Source: Calliphora vicina
Taxonomy: Eukaryota; Arthropoda; Insecta; Diptera; Calliphoridae
DNA: 64,000 nt
Direction of reading: 5' to 3'
Assembly (NCBI RefSeq): GCF_958450345.1
Contig: NC_088780.1
Coordinates: 22,479,167-22,543,166, forward strand
Shown here in pieces: positions 49,566 through 62,274 of this stretch; position 1 is the first letter of the stretch; each line of letters begins with the position of its first letter. Made by a program: the position numbers and the translations under genes. The notes beneath the pieces are model-generated. The model searched no databases. It saw only the letters and a list, made by a program, of their open reading frames with translations, and had not been told where the DNA came from.

Positions 49566-49957
49566 TATTTTACTAAATCTACTTATAGTTTTCAGACTAA
49601 ATACATATAAGTAGTAATATTTATGCTGTCATATTATTTTTTTTTTTAAATTAAATTATTTCTTAATTAATAAAACAAAACCAAATAGATAATGAATTGC
49701 GAGTTCAATATGTATTCCAGCAGTTACGTATAGTTAGATACTAACATCCAAAATAAATGTGTAGACTAACATACTCTTCGAGGAATGTGAACACAAAAAA
49801 TTTTAGAAAGTGGCCGGTTAGTTAGCAAAAAAAGTTTATAGGTATATACAACAGAGTAGATGATTTCATTCATGAATGTTTTTAACCAAATCGTAAACAA
49901 TCTGCTCCAAAGTTTAAATACAAGTCAGGTATGGAAAATGGGAACAAGTTAAATAAA
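49566..49957. other. 5' flank of the 44.8-49.6 kb gene
   Basis: AT-rich; no clear TATA box or other gene seen. Confidence 0.4.
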
Positions 49958-50395
49958 ACAAGTAAGAGAACTATATTCGGCTGTGCCGAATCTTATATAC
50001 CCTACACCAAATTATACTTCAAAATAAAAATTTTAAATATTTTTAGGTAAACAAAATTTTTTTTTATTTAAATTTTTTTTTTTAAATTTTAAAAAAATTG
50101 TTGTTTTTATTTTTTTACGGTCCAACTTACTATGGTCTTATATCTGTACGTCGTTATCCATATTGTCTATATTAATGACTTAGTAATCCAGATATCGAGG
50201 TTGTCCTGGAATTTTTCATATATCTCAGCACTTTCTCGTAGATATTGATGTATGAATTTTGTATGTAAGTTATTTGGGGGCTTCGGAAAGTTGATTTCAT
50301 CAGACACACAGGATCCAGAATATATATACTTTATAGGGTCGGAAAATTATATTGTGGAAATTACAAATGGACCCTTCTCACAAAGGTGAAGTGTA
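49958..50395 (-). mobile_element. mini-me-like element (reverse), GTCY core lost
   Basis: In reverse: ACAAGTAAGAGAACTATATTCGGC, hairpin ATTCGGCTGTGCCGAAT, TATATACCCTACACC, mid-body, and the TATATATACTTTATAGGGTC tract. Confidence 0.75.
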
Positions 50396-51002
50396 TAATT
50401 ATATATTTAGTAAAACAAAAATAACTTAAATAAATCCAGAGCAAATAAAAGGAACAAATCAAGATCCCAGCTATAGTTTAAGTATATTTTCATATTTTTT
50501 TTTCAGTTAACATTCATACTTAACATTCTGGGCTGTACCCAGAGCAGGCAAACATTTTCGACGATTTTGATTCATGCCAAAGAAAACAATACTTTGAATT
50601 ATTTATTTATAGGATAAATTTGATACAAGAACAAGTTCATAAGAAATATTGTTAAGCAATACTACACCAATAGAAACTGCTTGTCAAATTACTAATCTGA
50701 ATCCACTATCCAGTAAGGCTTCATAATATATCGATCTACAACTTTATGAGTCTACGGTAAAAACTAAAAAATTATTATTTTTTGTTTATGAAAAGAATTT
50801 TGTGGAATTTTCTGATGTTAAAAGTACAATAACACTGAATTTTCCATTCCTGCCACAAACAAGAGCATACAAATTATTAATGAGTTTTAAAGTAAACATT
50901 TGTAGAGAGAGAACAATTTTGAAATGTTATTAACAGAAAAACCATGGCAGAATCAACCAGGTACAATTATTAGGGAGAGTTGTCAATATTTACCCCTACA
51001 AC

Positions 51003-51420
51003 GCACAGTGGTATGAGAATATAAAAAGAGGGAAATAAATCTGTAACTTCTAAACCCTTACGCCGATTTGAATGAAATTTCACATGCGCAAAGAGGAAGT
51101 GTAGTCGAGTTTAAGTTTTGAATTTGGACCTCATGAGCCCACCAGGAACGGGACCAGGGTTTCCCAAAGTAGGACACCTCGGGTATGTTCAATTTTTAAA
51201 ATTATCCTATTTCTTCGTTTGTGTTACGATTTATTCGCATTTGAAAATTTAATTTTCAACATTTTTACCCACCCTACTCCAGATTTTCTTTCAGATATAC
51301 AGAAATATACTGCAAACATTTCAAGGAAATCGGTTCAGACGTTTAGCCGTCTATATACTTCAAACATACATTCACTTTTGTACATATATTTTATATATAT
51401 AGAAGAATGTGTCAGAAGCT
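51003..51420. repeat. family E repeat
   Basis: CGCACAGTGGTATGAGAATA, GAAATTTCACATGCGCAAAG and CAAAGTAGGACACCTCGGGT recur at 55241-55600. Confidence 0.7.
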
Positions 51421-51469
51421 AACAGGCTTAACTCCACTTTTCGAAAATTTCTCAATTTTGTTATATGGG

Positions 51470-52010
51470 GCATTTCACGTCAAGTGAATCAACTTTTGAA
51501 ATCGATGTCTTCCGATCGCGATGAAATTTGCACCAATGTTAGTTCTATTGGATAGTAATTCGGACACCAGTCGCTTAGTGGGATGCGAGTGGGATATCTA
51601 TCAAAAAAAATATTTTGTAACTCAAGATTTAAAATTTTTGAATTTTTTTGCAAAATCAAAAACTTTGTTGACTTTTTTAAAAAAAATGGACCCATTTTTT
51701 AATTTTTTTTTTGCTCAGAAGAAAGCTTATGTGTTTTCCTTTAACACCCTTTTTGTCGCTTAGTGGGATGCGAGTGGGATATCTATAAAGACATAAATTT
51801 TTTTACTTTTTTTTGAAAAATCAAAAACCTTTTTGACTTTTTTTTTCCAAAATGGACTCTTTTTTTATTAATTTTTTTTTCTCAAAAGAAAGCTTAGGTC
51901 TTTTCCTTTAAAACCTTTTTGGTCGCTTAGTGGGATGCGAGTGGGATATCTATCAAAATAAATGTTTTGTAACTCAAGACAAATGTTTTTAAATTGATTT
52001 TTTTCATATT
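51470..52010. repeat. family C element, one end plus internal duplications
   Basis: GGGGCATTTCACGTCAAGTG AATCAACTTTTGAAATCGATG at the left. Inside, GTCGCTTAGTGGGATGCGAG TGGGATATCTAT occurs three times (about 51570, 51757, 51932), a local triplication. The right inverted end is missing. Confidence 0.7.
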
Positions 52011-52671
52011 TGTGTGTAAGTGTTTCTAAAACCTTAAAAATAAAAACCACAACAACTGACCGATAATAGCCACTGGAGGGGTGCAATATGAGGCCGACCG
52101 CTATTAATTTTCCACCCCCAAAATTTGTCTGAGTTTTGTATCTTGCGGCTTTTTTAGTCAATCCTAGAGGTAGTTTTCAGCGCACGTGATTTTCATTGTT
52201 AAAATATCAGGTGCCCCAGAAACAAATTTTTGGAATCAAGTGGAAATATTTTATGGCCCTTCTCCGAAGTACCAGTTTATTTATTATTTTATGACATTTG
52301 ACTTTAAGAAGTGGGTGGAGAGGTAATATATATACATATATATTACTATCGAATTAGTTCTGTACTCTTTGAAAATTATGTTTTTCTTCTATTCATTTAT
52401 CATTTTCATAAATTTGGGAAATTAATTTTTCAAACATCACTAATTTACTAAAATTTTTATTTTGTTATACCTTTTAGCCATAGAGAATAGAAATAGAGCG
52501 GAAACTCTATTGTCAAAGACCTAAGTCAGTTGTCAAAAAGCTAAGTATTGAGAATGTATTAATAAAAAAACTATGTGAAAACAAAACATTTTTGAGTTTT
52601 TTTCTAGTTTCTGATCTATGTTTCTCTATGCTTTTAGCTTCTGACACATCCATATATAGTCAGATAAATTA

Positions 52672-53068
52672 GTTTAGATCTTGGGATACCGATCGACTAA
52701 GAAGCACTTTCTGAGTCGATTAAACGATGTCAGATCGCCTGGCTGGTTGTCTATGTAAACCTTGTGCGGAAACTACAGATCGCAATTTTTGGCAATATTT
52801 CGATCAAATTTGGCACATGCATTCTTTTCAGCCAAAGGACGAAGCCTATTAAAATCAGTCCATTATTTCACCTAGTCCCCATACAAATTTCTTCCCGAAA
52901 TAGGACGTAATCAGTTATAAATATTTAATTTACATACATATATAGATATCTACATAATTTTCACTCCAAATAAATTTTATATGTATCAACTACTTTTATG
53001 ATGATCGGTCCATAATTATGGAATCCAAATATAATTTAACAAAAACAAGTTTTATATAGAAATAAAGC
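52672..53068 (+). repeat. family A remnant, copy 9
   Basis: Recognisable from GATACCGATCGACTAAGAAG through GTAAACCTTGTGCGGAAACT and CCATTATTTCACCTAGTCCC. Termini are degraded. Its 3' end continues into the inverted-duplication arm. Confidence 0.65.
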
Positions 53069-53812
53069 AAAATGCCTAATCTCATGGCGACCCATAATTG
53101 CTCATAAATCCCATAGAAAATCTCTCACGAAAATAAATTATTGAAATTTGAAAAGAACTCAGTGTAAGGTATTAGAATCGGGCTTGAGGTATAAATAATG
53201 CTAAAGTGAGATAAATTTGCCAAACGACCAAAAACTAATTTTTTTTTGTGACGATATGTCTTATTATTTTTAACATTATTTTGTATCTATTCATACAAAA
53301 ACCAATTTATTTAAAAATATTGGTCTTTTTGCACAAATCATTATCAAGATGTTGGATTTTATTGATTTATTATATTAACACATTTGTACATACATATGTA
53401 TGTATATTTATTTTATTAATAAATTTATTATAGAGCTTTTTTGTGACACATGTCAATATGTAAGTTAAATTAATTTGAGAAGAAGCTAACAAAATTTTGT
53501 GTTTATTTTCTAAATATTTAAATTAATTGTTTATTATCTCGTAAATTGAGAGCCAAAAAAGTGTGTTGTCGAAACCCCAATTCAAGAGAATGTATTGCTA
53601 TGTATTCTGTTATTGTACCACCAATATGTATGAAATAGAGTAATTTTGTTTAGTATTTTTCGTTGACATTTCTCTCTCCTCCCTTCAAAATTTAATCTAC
53701 GGTTTATTGTATTTAGGGTTTTTAATTTCCCGACCTTTTTTGATTCCCGGGAATCGGGAAATTTTTTTCTACATTCCCGGTTACCCGGCTACTCCCGAAA
53801 TATATAATGATA
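53069..53812 (+). repeat. left arm of a large inverted duplication
   Basis: Runs from AAAATGCCTAATCTCATGGC through CCAAACGACC, GATGTTGGATTTTATTGATT, GAGAGCCAAAAAAGTGTGTTG and the CCCGGGAATCGGGAAA palindromes to ATATATAATGATA. Its inverted complement lies at 59283-59067 and 56748-56152. The two arms differ by small indels only. Confidence 0.88.
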
Positions 53813-54303
53813 CTGTAAATTGGGAATATTATAGCCAAATTTCATATAAAAACTTAGTGTTATAATTATTAAATATCAGAGCTTCGAATTAATTAATAAA
53901 ATTTTAGCTTAATTCACTAAAATCTTAATACGTAATTAAAAAATGTCAGCCCTTCATTCCATAAATCCATTCCAAAGCCTTTGTTTAAACTGAATTATTT
54001 AATTAAATTTTGTTTAAACTGAATTAATTAAACTGAATTAATAACAGAATTTAATCAAACTTTGAATGATTAAATTTATGTTAAATCAAAGTATTTACAA
54101 AATTAATTGAAAAAATTGTCTTAAACCTTTTCGTACTAGATTTTAATTGAAAATATTTAATCACAATTTTTGAAGCTATTTTGTTATGGATTTGAAGAAG
54201 AAATTTAAAGAAATTAGAATGATTCAATAAGAAATAAATTCTATAAATAATTAATTCTTTTTTTAAATTTTCTTACGAAAAACCCCAAATAAATTATAAT
54301 AAT

Positions 54304-55019
<716 letters not shown>

Positions 55020-55240
55020 GTGGTTTGTTATTGCCAAGATATCGAGCCTTTAGCGCCAAATTATCGTAAGCGATATTTTTAAAAGTTTTGTTTTATTGCA
55101 GAAATTCAAATTTTATGGACCGACTGATGTTTTAGCGTTCTCAGAATATCAAAATTGTTAATAACATCAAAAATATAGGGGGTAAGATTTTATTGTAAGT
55201 CAATGTTTATATTTTACAATAAACAAATTTTATCGTAAGC

Positions 55241-55660
55241 AACACACAGTGGTATAGAAAAAAAAGAAGGAAATAAATCTGTAACGTCTAAATGGATAGA
55301 TTGGTTTGGATGAAATTTCACATGCGCAAAGAAGAAGTGTTCTCGAGTTTATGTTCTGAACGTGGACCTCATGGTCCCACCAGGGCCGCGACCAAGGGTC
55401 CTCAAAGTAGGTCACCTCGGGTTATTACATTTTCTTCGATTGTGTTCCGATTTCAAAAAATTACACACATAAAATCATCTCATCGAGTGCTACAAAAGAC
55501 CTAGTCGTAGCTATCAATTGTCTCTTATAGCTTAGGAGATATTCGCATTTGAATATTAAATTTTCAACATTTTTACCCAACCTACTCCAGTTTTTTGATA
55601 ACAGCGTATCCAAATATTTTCCGATTTTCCCCAGTTTTCCTTCATTGGACTAACAACATA
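55241..55660. repeat. family E repeat, second copy
   Basis: Near-match to 51003-51420: ACACAGTGGTATAGAAAAAA, GAAATTTCACATGCGCAAAG, CAAAGTAGGTCACCTCGGGT. Some intervening segments differ in length. Confidence 0.7.
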
Positions 55661-56151
55661 CGTATGTGTCAAATAAGAAAAGAAGTGTTTAAAACTAATG
55701 ACTAAGTCCAAAGTTATATGCATTTGAATTTAAAAAATTTTGAAAAACCGATTTGTCGCTAATTTTTTTTGGGAAAACCGAACTTTTTTCTTTTTAAGTT
55801 ATCGCCAAAAATGTCTAAGAGGATGTATAAGGACTTTCTGAAAGCTAAGTTTTCATAAAATATACTAAATTTTTTTTACCGAGGGGACCAGGTCCATTCA
55901 AAAAATACCTATTTTTTATGTAAAATTAAACTTTAGGGCAAAAATTCTCAAATCGCATACTCGATATCAAAATATAATAACCGATTTTAAATGGTTCAAT
56001 GTGCTTTTAATTATTTTGTAAAGGATTCCGATAACTCCGACCCTGGTATGGATATTATAGCCAAAAAACTAAAAATTCACATTTTTTGAATTTTTCAACA
56101 CTTTTTTGGGAATTGCGGGAAAATTTTAAAAATTTGTTTTTGTTTTATGTA
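55661..56151. other. spacer of the inverted duplication, no gene
   Basis: AT-rich sequence without coding character or recognisable element ends. Confidence 0.45.
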
Positions 56152-56748
56152 TCATTATATATTTCGGGAGTAGCCGGGTACCCGGGAATGTAGAAAAAAA
56201 TTTCCCGATTCCCGGGAATCAAAAAAGGTCGGGAAATTAAAAACCCTAAATACAATAAACCGTTGATTAAATTTTGAAGGGAGGGAGAGAGAAATGTCAA
56301 TGAAAAATACTAAACAAAATTACTCTATCTCATACATATTGGTGGTACAATAACAGAATACATAGCAATACATTCTCTTGAATTGGGGTTTCGACAACAC
56401 ACTTTTTTGGCTCTCAATTTACGAGATAATAAACAATTAATTTAAATATTTAGAAAATAAACACAAAATTTTGTTAGCTTCTTCTCAAATTAATTTAACT
56501 TACATATGGACATGTGTCACAAAAAAGCTTTATAATAAATTTATTAATAAAATAAATATACATACATATGTATGTACAAATGTATTAATATAATAAATCA
56601 ATAAAATCCAACATCTTGATAATGATTTGTGTACATTTAAAGTTATGCTCTATTTGTACGAAAACATACAAAAAGACCAATATTTTTAAATAAATTGGTT
56701 TTTGTATGGTATCTATCCATACTAAATACAAAATAATGTTAAAAATAA
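56152..56748 (-). repeat. right arm of the inverted duplication, inner part
   Basis: Inverted complement of about 53265-53812. It contains a GTACGAAAACATACAAAAAG segment that the left arm lacks, so the left arm has a small deletion. Confidence 0.88.
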
Positions 56749-59066
56749 CACTATGCAACAAATGAAGACTTTTGGAAAAACACAAGATCATGACAGTATA
56801 GGTTCGACTCTACTACCAAGGGGTAGTAAAACCCTATACTCAGTTTGTCCATTTTGGTGACCGATTTTTTTTTATGGCCCCCCAAAGTTTCTGAAAATTA
56901 GTTGGGCCTCTAAAAAAGGTGCCATCAGTTTTTGGTTAACAGTTAATTCAGACTTTGCGATACGGCTTAACTTTATATGGCAATAATATAGCAAAGAGCC
57001 CGCCAAATAAATTTTGTTAAAATTTGTTTCCAAAAAATAGCTTTTTCGTGCACTTTTAATGAAAAAATATAGGAAGAAATTTTTTTTTTTTTACTTTTTT
57101 TAGAATAACTTCCAGGGACTCCTAATTTTTCAATAACAATATTTTGCAAAGTTGTAGCTACGGTAAATCTGAATAACTCTTGTGAACATATCAATGCAAT
57201 CCGAACATATCTAGGCATTCTAAATAGCTTTCAAAAACCATTTTGTAGCTTAAAAATTTTAGTTTTTTACTATTTTTTGACTATAAAACAAAATTTGTTT
57301 GTTAAAAATGTATGTTCGAGTGTATACTTGCGCTGGAATAACGAAGAATGGGCAAATCATTATCGGTATGATCCGGGCGCATCACTTTATCCAATCTGGA
57401 TCACGCAAGACCGGCTTGATGCAAGATATGAAAAAACATCAAAATTTTTGAAACTGGGCAAGGTTTGTGGAGCTTCTGAAGAGTAAATATAAGCTTTTTA
57501 TATAAGTTTTTGATATCGGTGGAAACCTTATGACTTGAAGATTGACATTTTAGTGAAATGAATTAATTTTGTGATTTTTCGGACGTCATTTACCTTAAAC
57601 ACTAACAATATTATAAAATGGTGATTTTCCATCAAGAAAAATAAAAACTTTGAATCAATGTAAAATTTGAACAGTTACAGACATCACAATAAAATTTGGA
57701 AGTAATATAGATCTAAATGTTCTTAAGTCAATGGCATCACTAATGTTGCCATTCTTTGAAATTCCTAAAGCGGGGAAAATGTGTTCGAAAAACTGAGTTT
57801 TTTTTAAAAAAATAGCCCACTTTGACGTTATTTACAGTATGATAGTAAAAACGTTTTGTACGTATATAAACAATATATAGGGGTATACAAATATGATGAG
57901 CTTTTGAGGATCGGTACTTTGCGTTTTTAGAATTTTTTACTCAAACCTAAAATTTTGTTTCAAAATTGGCACAAGTTTGGATAGGGCTGGGGGGTACAAT
58001 GTCCGCTTAAGTTAGTCAAGTTTTACTTTATACGTCTTTGCATTAAGTTATCTTTCCAGATCATAAAAAATGTGTATAGTCCCGAAGAAAATTAGTTTTT
58101 TATAAAAGAGAAAATATGGGGACTTTTTTGGGAAAAAACTTAAAAAACACAAGCATACAAAATTGAAATATATAAAAAGATGCTTCAAGTTTATCGCAAA
58201 TATACGTCATATATAGAAAACAAATTTCGACCTTTCGTAGTCCCATCATATATAAAATACAAAAAAAAGATCGAGCAAAATAAAAAAAAAAAAAAATTAA
58301 ACCTAAATATCTCTTGAACTAAAAGAGATACCTACAGTTAAAAGCATATTTTTGTAGACTATCTACATTTTAAATTTCAGCTCATTCGGATCATAAATGG
58401 CTTTTTGGCGATTTTTTTAAATGTGTGACATTGAGGGTCCACTCACTGATCCCCATTCTGAACACCTCAGCCGACTAAATAATACAGCACAACATAGAAG
58501 TATGGACTTGATCATACTATTTTAACAAAAAATCTTTGTTTTAGCGTCAAAAAGTAGTAAAAACGAAAATTGTTAAGGTACAAAGTGATCTTTATGTGCT
58601 ATTTAGAGTGACTAGACACGTTCAGAATGCATTGATATGTTCTCAAGAGTTGTTCAACTTTACCGTAGCTACAACTTTGCTAAATATTGCTAGTGAAAAA
58701 TTAGGAGACCCTGGAAGTTATTCTAAAAAAAGTAAAAAAAAAAATTTTCTTCCTATATTTTTTCAACAAAAGTGCACGAAAAAGCTATTTTTTGGAAAAA
58801 AATTGTAACAACATTTATTTGGCGGAATCTCACCTATATTATTGCCATATAAAGTTAAGCCGTGTCACAAAGTCTGAATAAGCTGTTAACCAAAAACTGA
58901 TGACACCTTTTTTAGAGGCCCAACTGATTTTCAGAAACTTTGGGGGCCTATAAAAAAAAATCGGTCACCAAAATGGACAAACTGAGTATAGGGTTTTACT
59001 ACCCTTTGGTAGTAGAGTCGAACCTATATAGTCATGATCGTGTGTTTTTTTCACTGTTGCACTGTG
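56749..59066. mobile_element. CACTA-ended element with ~530-bp inverted arms
   Basis: The ends are CACTATGCAACA and TGTTGCACTGTG, flanked by TAA on both sides (56746-56748 and 59067-59069). The outer 530 bp at each end (56749-57290; 58535-59066) are inverted copies with shared phrases such as GGTTCGACTCTACTACC and AAAGTTGTAGCTACGGTAAA. The centre has a short frame (57277-57486, ending KFLKLGKVCGASEE) with no recognised domain; a diverged copy of the centre lies at 36040-37110. Splits the right arm of the large inverted duplication. Confidence 0.8.
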
Positions 59067-59283
59067 TAATAAGACATATCGTCACAAAAAAAAATTTGTT
59101 TTGGTCGTTTGGCAAATTTATCTCACTTTAGCATTATTTATACCTCAAGCCCGATTCTAATACCCTACACTGAGTTCTTTTCAAATTTCAATAATTTATT
59201 TTCGTGAGAGATTTTCTAAAGTAAGCCTTATATGGGATTTATGAGCAATTATGGGTCGCCATGAGATTAGGCATTTTTTTCCT
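59067..59283 (-). repeat. right arm of the inverted duplication, outer part
   Basis: Inverted complement of about 53069-53264, including family A 3' sequence (CTAATACCCTACACTGAG). Keeps a 15-bp segment deleted from the left arm. Confidence 0.85.
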
Positions 59284-59519
59284 TTCCACATAAATATCAC
59301 TTGGTGACGTGATTTACAAAATTAGGGCCTTAATTTCAATTCGAAAAATTTGTATCTATGCAAAAATTCAATAAAAAAATTTATTTCCATGAATTTTTAA
59401 TTGTCAAAAGTTATAAATATTTTTGAAAAATAGAAAAATAGCTTGAACGAATTTATATCATAACATTTTTAAAATTCATAAATTTCAAAATAATCAAAAA
59501 AACCTTCTCCTGTAAAATT

Positions 59520-59566
59520 TGTATTTTGTCGCTTACAATAATTTGGCGCTAAGGGCTCGATATTAT
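59520..59566 (-). repeat. short inverted copy of 55030-55075
   Basis: GTCGCTTACAATAATTTGGCGCTAAGGGCTCGATA is the inverted complement, with few changes, of sequence immediately after the TAA array. Confidence 0.65.
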
Positions 59567-59640
59567 GTATGTGTTAAATTTCATTAAAATCGAAGATGGT
59601 AAATCCGACTGCTGTTCGTTTTCACATGGATATTCCCCAA

Positions 59641-60010
59641 GTTATTTAAAAATGTTTATGTTTTGTATGTTTTTGTACAAATAGAGTATAACTTTAAATA
59701 CATATGTATATACAAATCATTATAAAGATGTTGGATTTTATTGATTTATTATATTAATACATTTGTACATACATATATTTATTTTATTAATACATTTATT
59801 ATAACGCTTTTTTGTGACACATGTCCATACGTAAGTTAATTTAATTTGAGAAAAAGCTAACAAAATTTTGTGTTTATTTTCTAACGAGATAATAAACGAT
59901 TAATTTTTATTATCTCTTCAATTGAGAGCCAAAAACGTGTGTTGTCGAATTTGTTTAATATTTTTCATTGAGATTTCTCCCAAATTTATTCTACGGTTTA
60001 TTGTATTGTA
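59641..60010 (+). repeat. third, partial copy of the duplication arm (family D)
   Basis: Same orientation as the left arm: GATGTTGGATTTTATTGATT, AGCTAACAAAATTTTGTGTTTATTTTCTAA and TTGAGAGCCAAAAACGTGTG. Internal deletions shorten it, and the CCCGGGAATC end is absent. Confidence 0.8.
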
Positions 60011-60089
60011 AAAAAATTTTGGAATTCTAGTCACAAAAAAAAATTTAATCGTCTCGTCAATATTATAATTTTTAAGATTATTTTTGGGT

Positions 60090-60230
60090 TAGTGCTGATG
60101 TTTGTAACGTGTCCCAATACCCACCTTAATGTATACTAAACTGCTCAGGATCACTTTCTGAGTCGATTAATCGATGTTCGTCCGTCTGTCCATGTAATCC
60201 TTGTAATCAAACTAAGGATATTAAAATGAA
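60090..60230 (+). repeat. family A fragment, copy 10
   Basis: GATGTTTGTAACGTGTCCCA ... GAGTCGATTAATCGATGTTCGTCCGTCTGTCC; 5' part of the family only. Confidence 0.65.
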
Positions 60231-60339
60231 TCTAATTTAGTACTTTATACTTTATAGGAGGCTAAACTACTTGACATTTTTACAATATCTTTCAAATGGG
60301 AGTATCCATTTTAGTTTTAGAATATTTGGCGAACTATAA

Positions 60340-60492
60340 GACCCATTTCACACTAGGCAATTTAGTTGCGCAAGTCTCTTGTCCAACTACAAAACAGAAT
60401 GTAAAATTTTCTTCTCCTTAACCCGACATTACCTCTGGCATCTACAAACACAAGAGACTTGCGCAACTAAATTGCCTAGTGTGAAAGGGGTC
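60340..60492. mobile_element. 153-bp MITE with TAA duplication
   Basis: Inverted repeats of about 44 bp begin GACCCATTTCACACTAGGCA and continue ATTTAGTTGCGCAAGTCTCT; the other end is the complement with one or two changes. TAA triplets flank both sides (60337-60339 and 60493-60495). Fits a PIF/Harbinger-type MITE. Confidence 0.9.
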
Positions 60493-60680
60493 TAATTTTT
60501 CAAAAACAAAAACAATCCAACATTTAAATTCAAGAGTTTATATAAAATTCATGCAATACAAAATTTAATATTCGAATACATGGAAATATATTACTTAAAA
60601 TTATTTGAGGCAGCCAGTCGTTACTTTGAAGGTGTTCGACAACCAATATAACAATGACGTTGGTTTTTATTAGAATTTAT

Positions 60681-61693
60681 TCAGCGAGCACTACTGTTAG
60701 GAAAAGTACAAAATTTATATTAAATTATAATACCAACTTAAATAAATATTACACTTACCTAATCCAAGATAACTGCTCTTCAACTGTAGGTACAGTAAGA
60801 GGATCAGTTTCCAAAGGTTCTGCTGCTACCAAACGCTCTTTGAATGGTATATCAGCAACAAATATTGGAATGCTTATAGTGTCAGCATTACTACAAGTCA
60901 TATTTAAGGTCACCTTTAGTAAATATTGAACACTTATTATAGTTTCACCCACTGTGGAGGCAGGCGTATCGTATATAGGAAAGCTGCCATCAAAAATACG
61001 GTTAGTGTAACGTAAACATTTAACACCATGTTGCTTTTTAAATAAAGTTGTCTCCTCGTCCCGTGTCTTGAGTTTGGGTTTATGGGAAGTAAAGGTTATT
61101 TTACGAATAAATTGTATGGTATAACTATTAATATCGGCCTTTGATTCATTTTGTACATGGACAGAGTAGTCGACAAACTGATCGATGGCATAGCCACCAA
61201 AGGGTATTTTAAGTTTGGTATTAATTATACCCGTGCCGCAACACCAAAATGAGGTTAAGATTTCCTCATTTTCAATAGGTAGCTAAGGGAAATGAAAATA
61301 ATTTAATTTATTTTGTAAATTTGTACCCATTTCATTTATTAATTTCATTACTTACCCTTAAAACTGGGTTTAAATTTAAATCTCGTTTACTAATTACAGT
61401 CAGTACTTTAGTAAATTCATTATTGGATCGATAAGGTCTTGTTAGTTTAAGTGTAAGTTCATAGCGTATGTGACCATCGGGACCCTCATAGGAGGCTCGA
61501 CTTTCTGGAGGTATAACTATATCATATTTATATGTATGAAATCCTGCAGGGAGCGTTCCTTCGCGACTTACTGTTACCGTGTTGTCCAGGTACGGTTCTT
61601 TAGCTGTATAATCTACGCAAGTTTGTGTTTGTCCGTGTCGTTCACGTTCAGTCCATTTTACATATGCCTGTCCAAGCAAAGTGATAGTTATTT
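60681..61693 (-). CDS. alpha-arrestin paralogue 6 (exon 1 outside window, shortened tail)
   Basis: Exons on the minus strand: 61693-61356, 61282-60759, 60693-60681. The acceptor at 61694-61696 opens in phase 1 (EITITLLGQAYVKWTERERH), so a first exon of about 112 nt must lie beyond 64000; none is visible from 61694 to the end. The N lobe has EPYLDNTVTVSREG, GPDGHIRYELTLKLTRP and KRDLNLNPVLR. The C lobe has IPFGGYAIDQFVDYSVHVQN, YTIQFIRKITFTS, FPIYDTPASTVGE and IPIFVADIPFKERL. It is closest to the 44.8-49.6 kb paralogue. After VEEQLSWI the donor is in phase 2, unlike the phase 1 of relatives, and the final exon adds only SSAR. PPxY and FxPxYPxY are therefore absent. AATAAA overlaps the stop, which is odd. 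If intron 3 were retained, the protein would end one residue later (Arg, then a stop overlapping the donor). Confidence 0.87.
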
Positions 61694-61824
61694 CTGAAAT
61701 TAGAAAAAAAAAAATCAATTATTACGAGTAAGAAAATGGATTATTACCATATAATAAACTAAACTAGCGAGTGGATTTTATAAGCCAGTTAAGAACAGAT
61801 ACTTATAATGTTATTTTAGCCAAC

Positions 61825-62010
61825 TCCCTGTCTATACGTGATACATTTATATCATGATAAACGTCAAAATGATAGTCAAGATAAAACATTATCAGGAACG
61901 AAGCAATCTTCGTTATGACAAAATTTTTAGTGTTTCTGCTCAGACAACTTTGTCTTGACAACAAACGTCATTAATTGTTACGATAAATATTTGTCAAGTA
62001 TAGACGGGGT
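61825..62010. mobile_element. MITE with TCCCTGTCTATACGTGA ends
   Basis: The left end TCCCTGTCTATACGTGA and the right end's inverted complement ACCCCGTCTATACTTGA match closely. AAC lies on both sides (61822-61824 and 62011-62013). 186 bp, in the presumed first intron of the 60.7-61.7 kb gene. Confidence 0.7.
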
Positions 62011-62274
62011 AACACACAAATAACATTCTGCTACAAAATAACACTTTTTGTCAGAACCTGAAAAGCGACCTAATGGGGATTGTAGGACGTACTAAAACCG
62101 CTTTCAAAGATATTGAAACACCCTCAAAATTTTCAGTTATTTTGAAGAAACTGTTTTAGAGTAGGTCGTAGTACTTTAGTACCTCTAACTCACACATTTT
62201 TATACCGATTACATTCCAGCACTTGTTTTAAAAAAAATTTTCATCATCGCTGGCCCGTCCACTTAGGAACTTTT

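Noticed and set aside
57277..57486. 70-codon frame inside the CACTA-ended element as a host gene
   Set aside because: It lies wholly inside a repeat whose other copy (36.0-37.1 kb) does not keep the frame.
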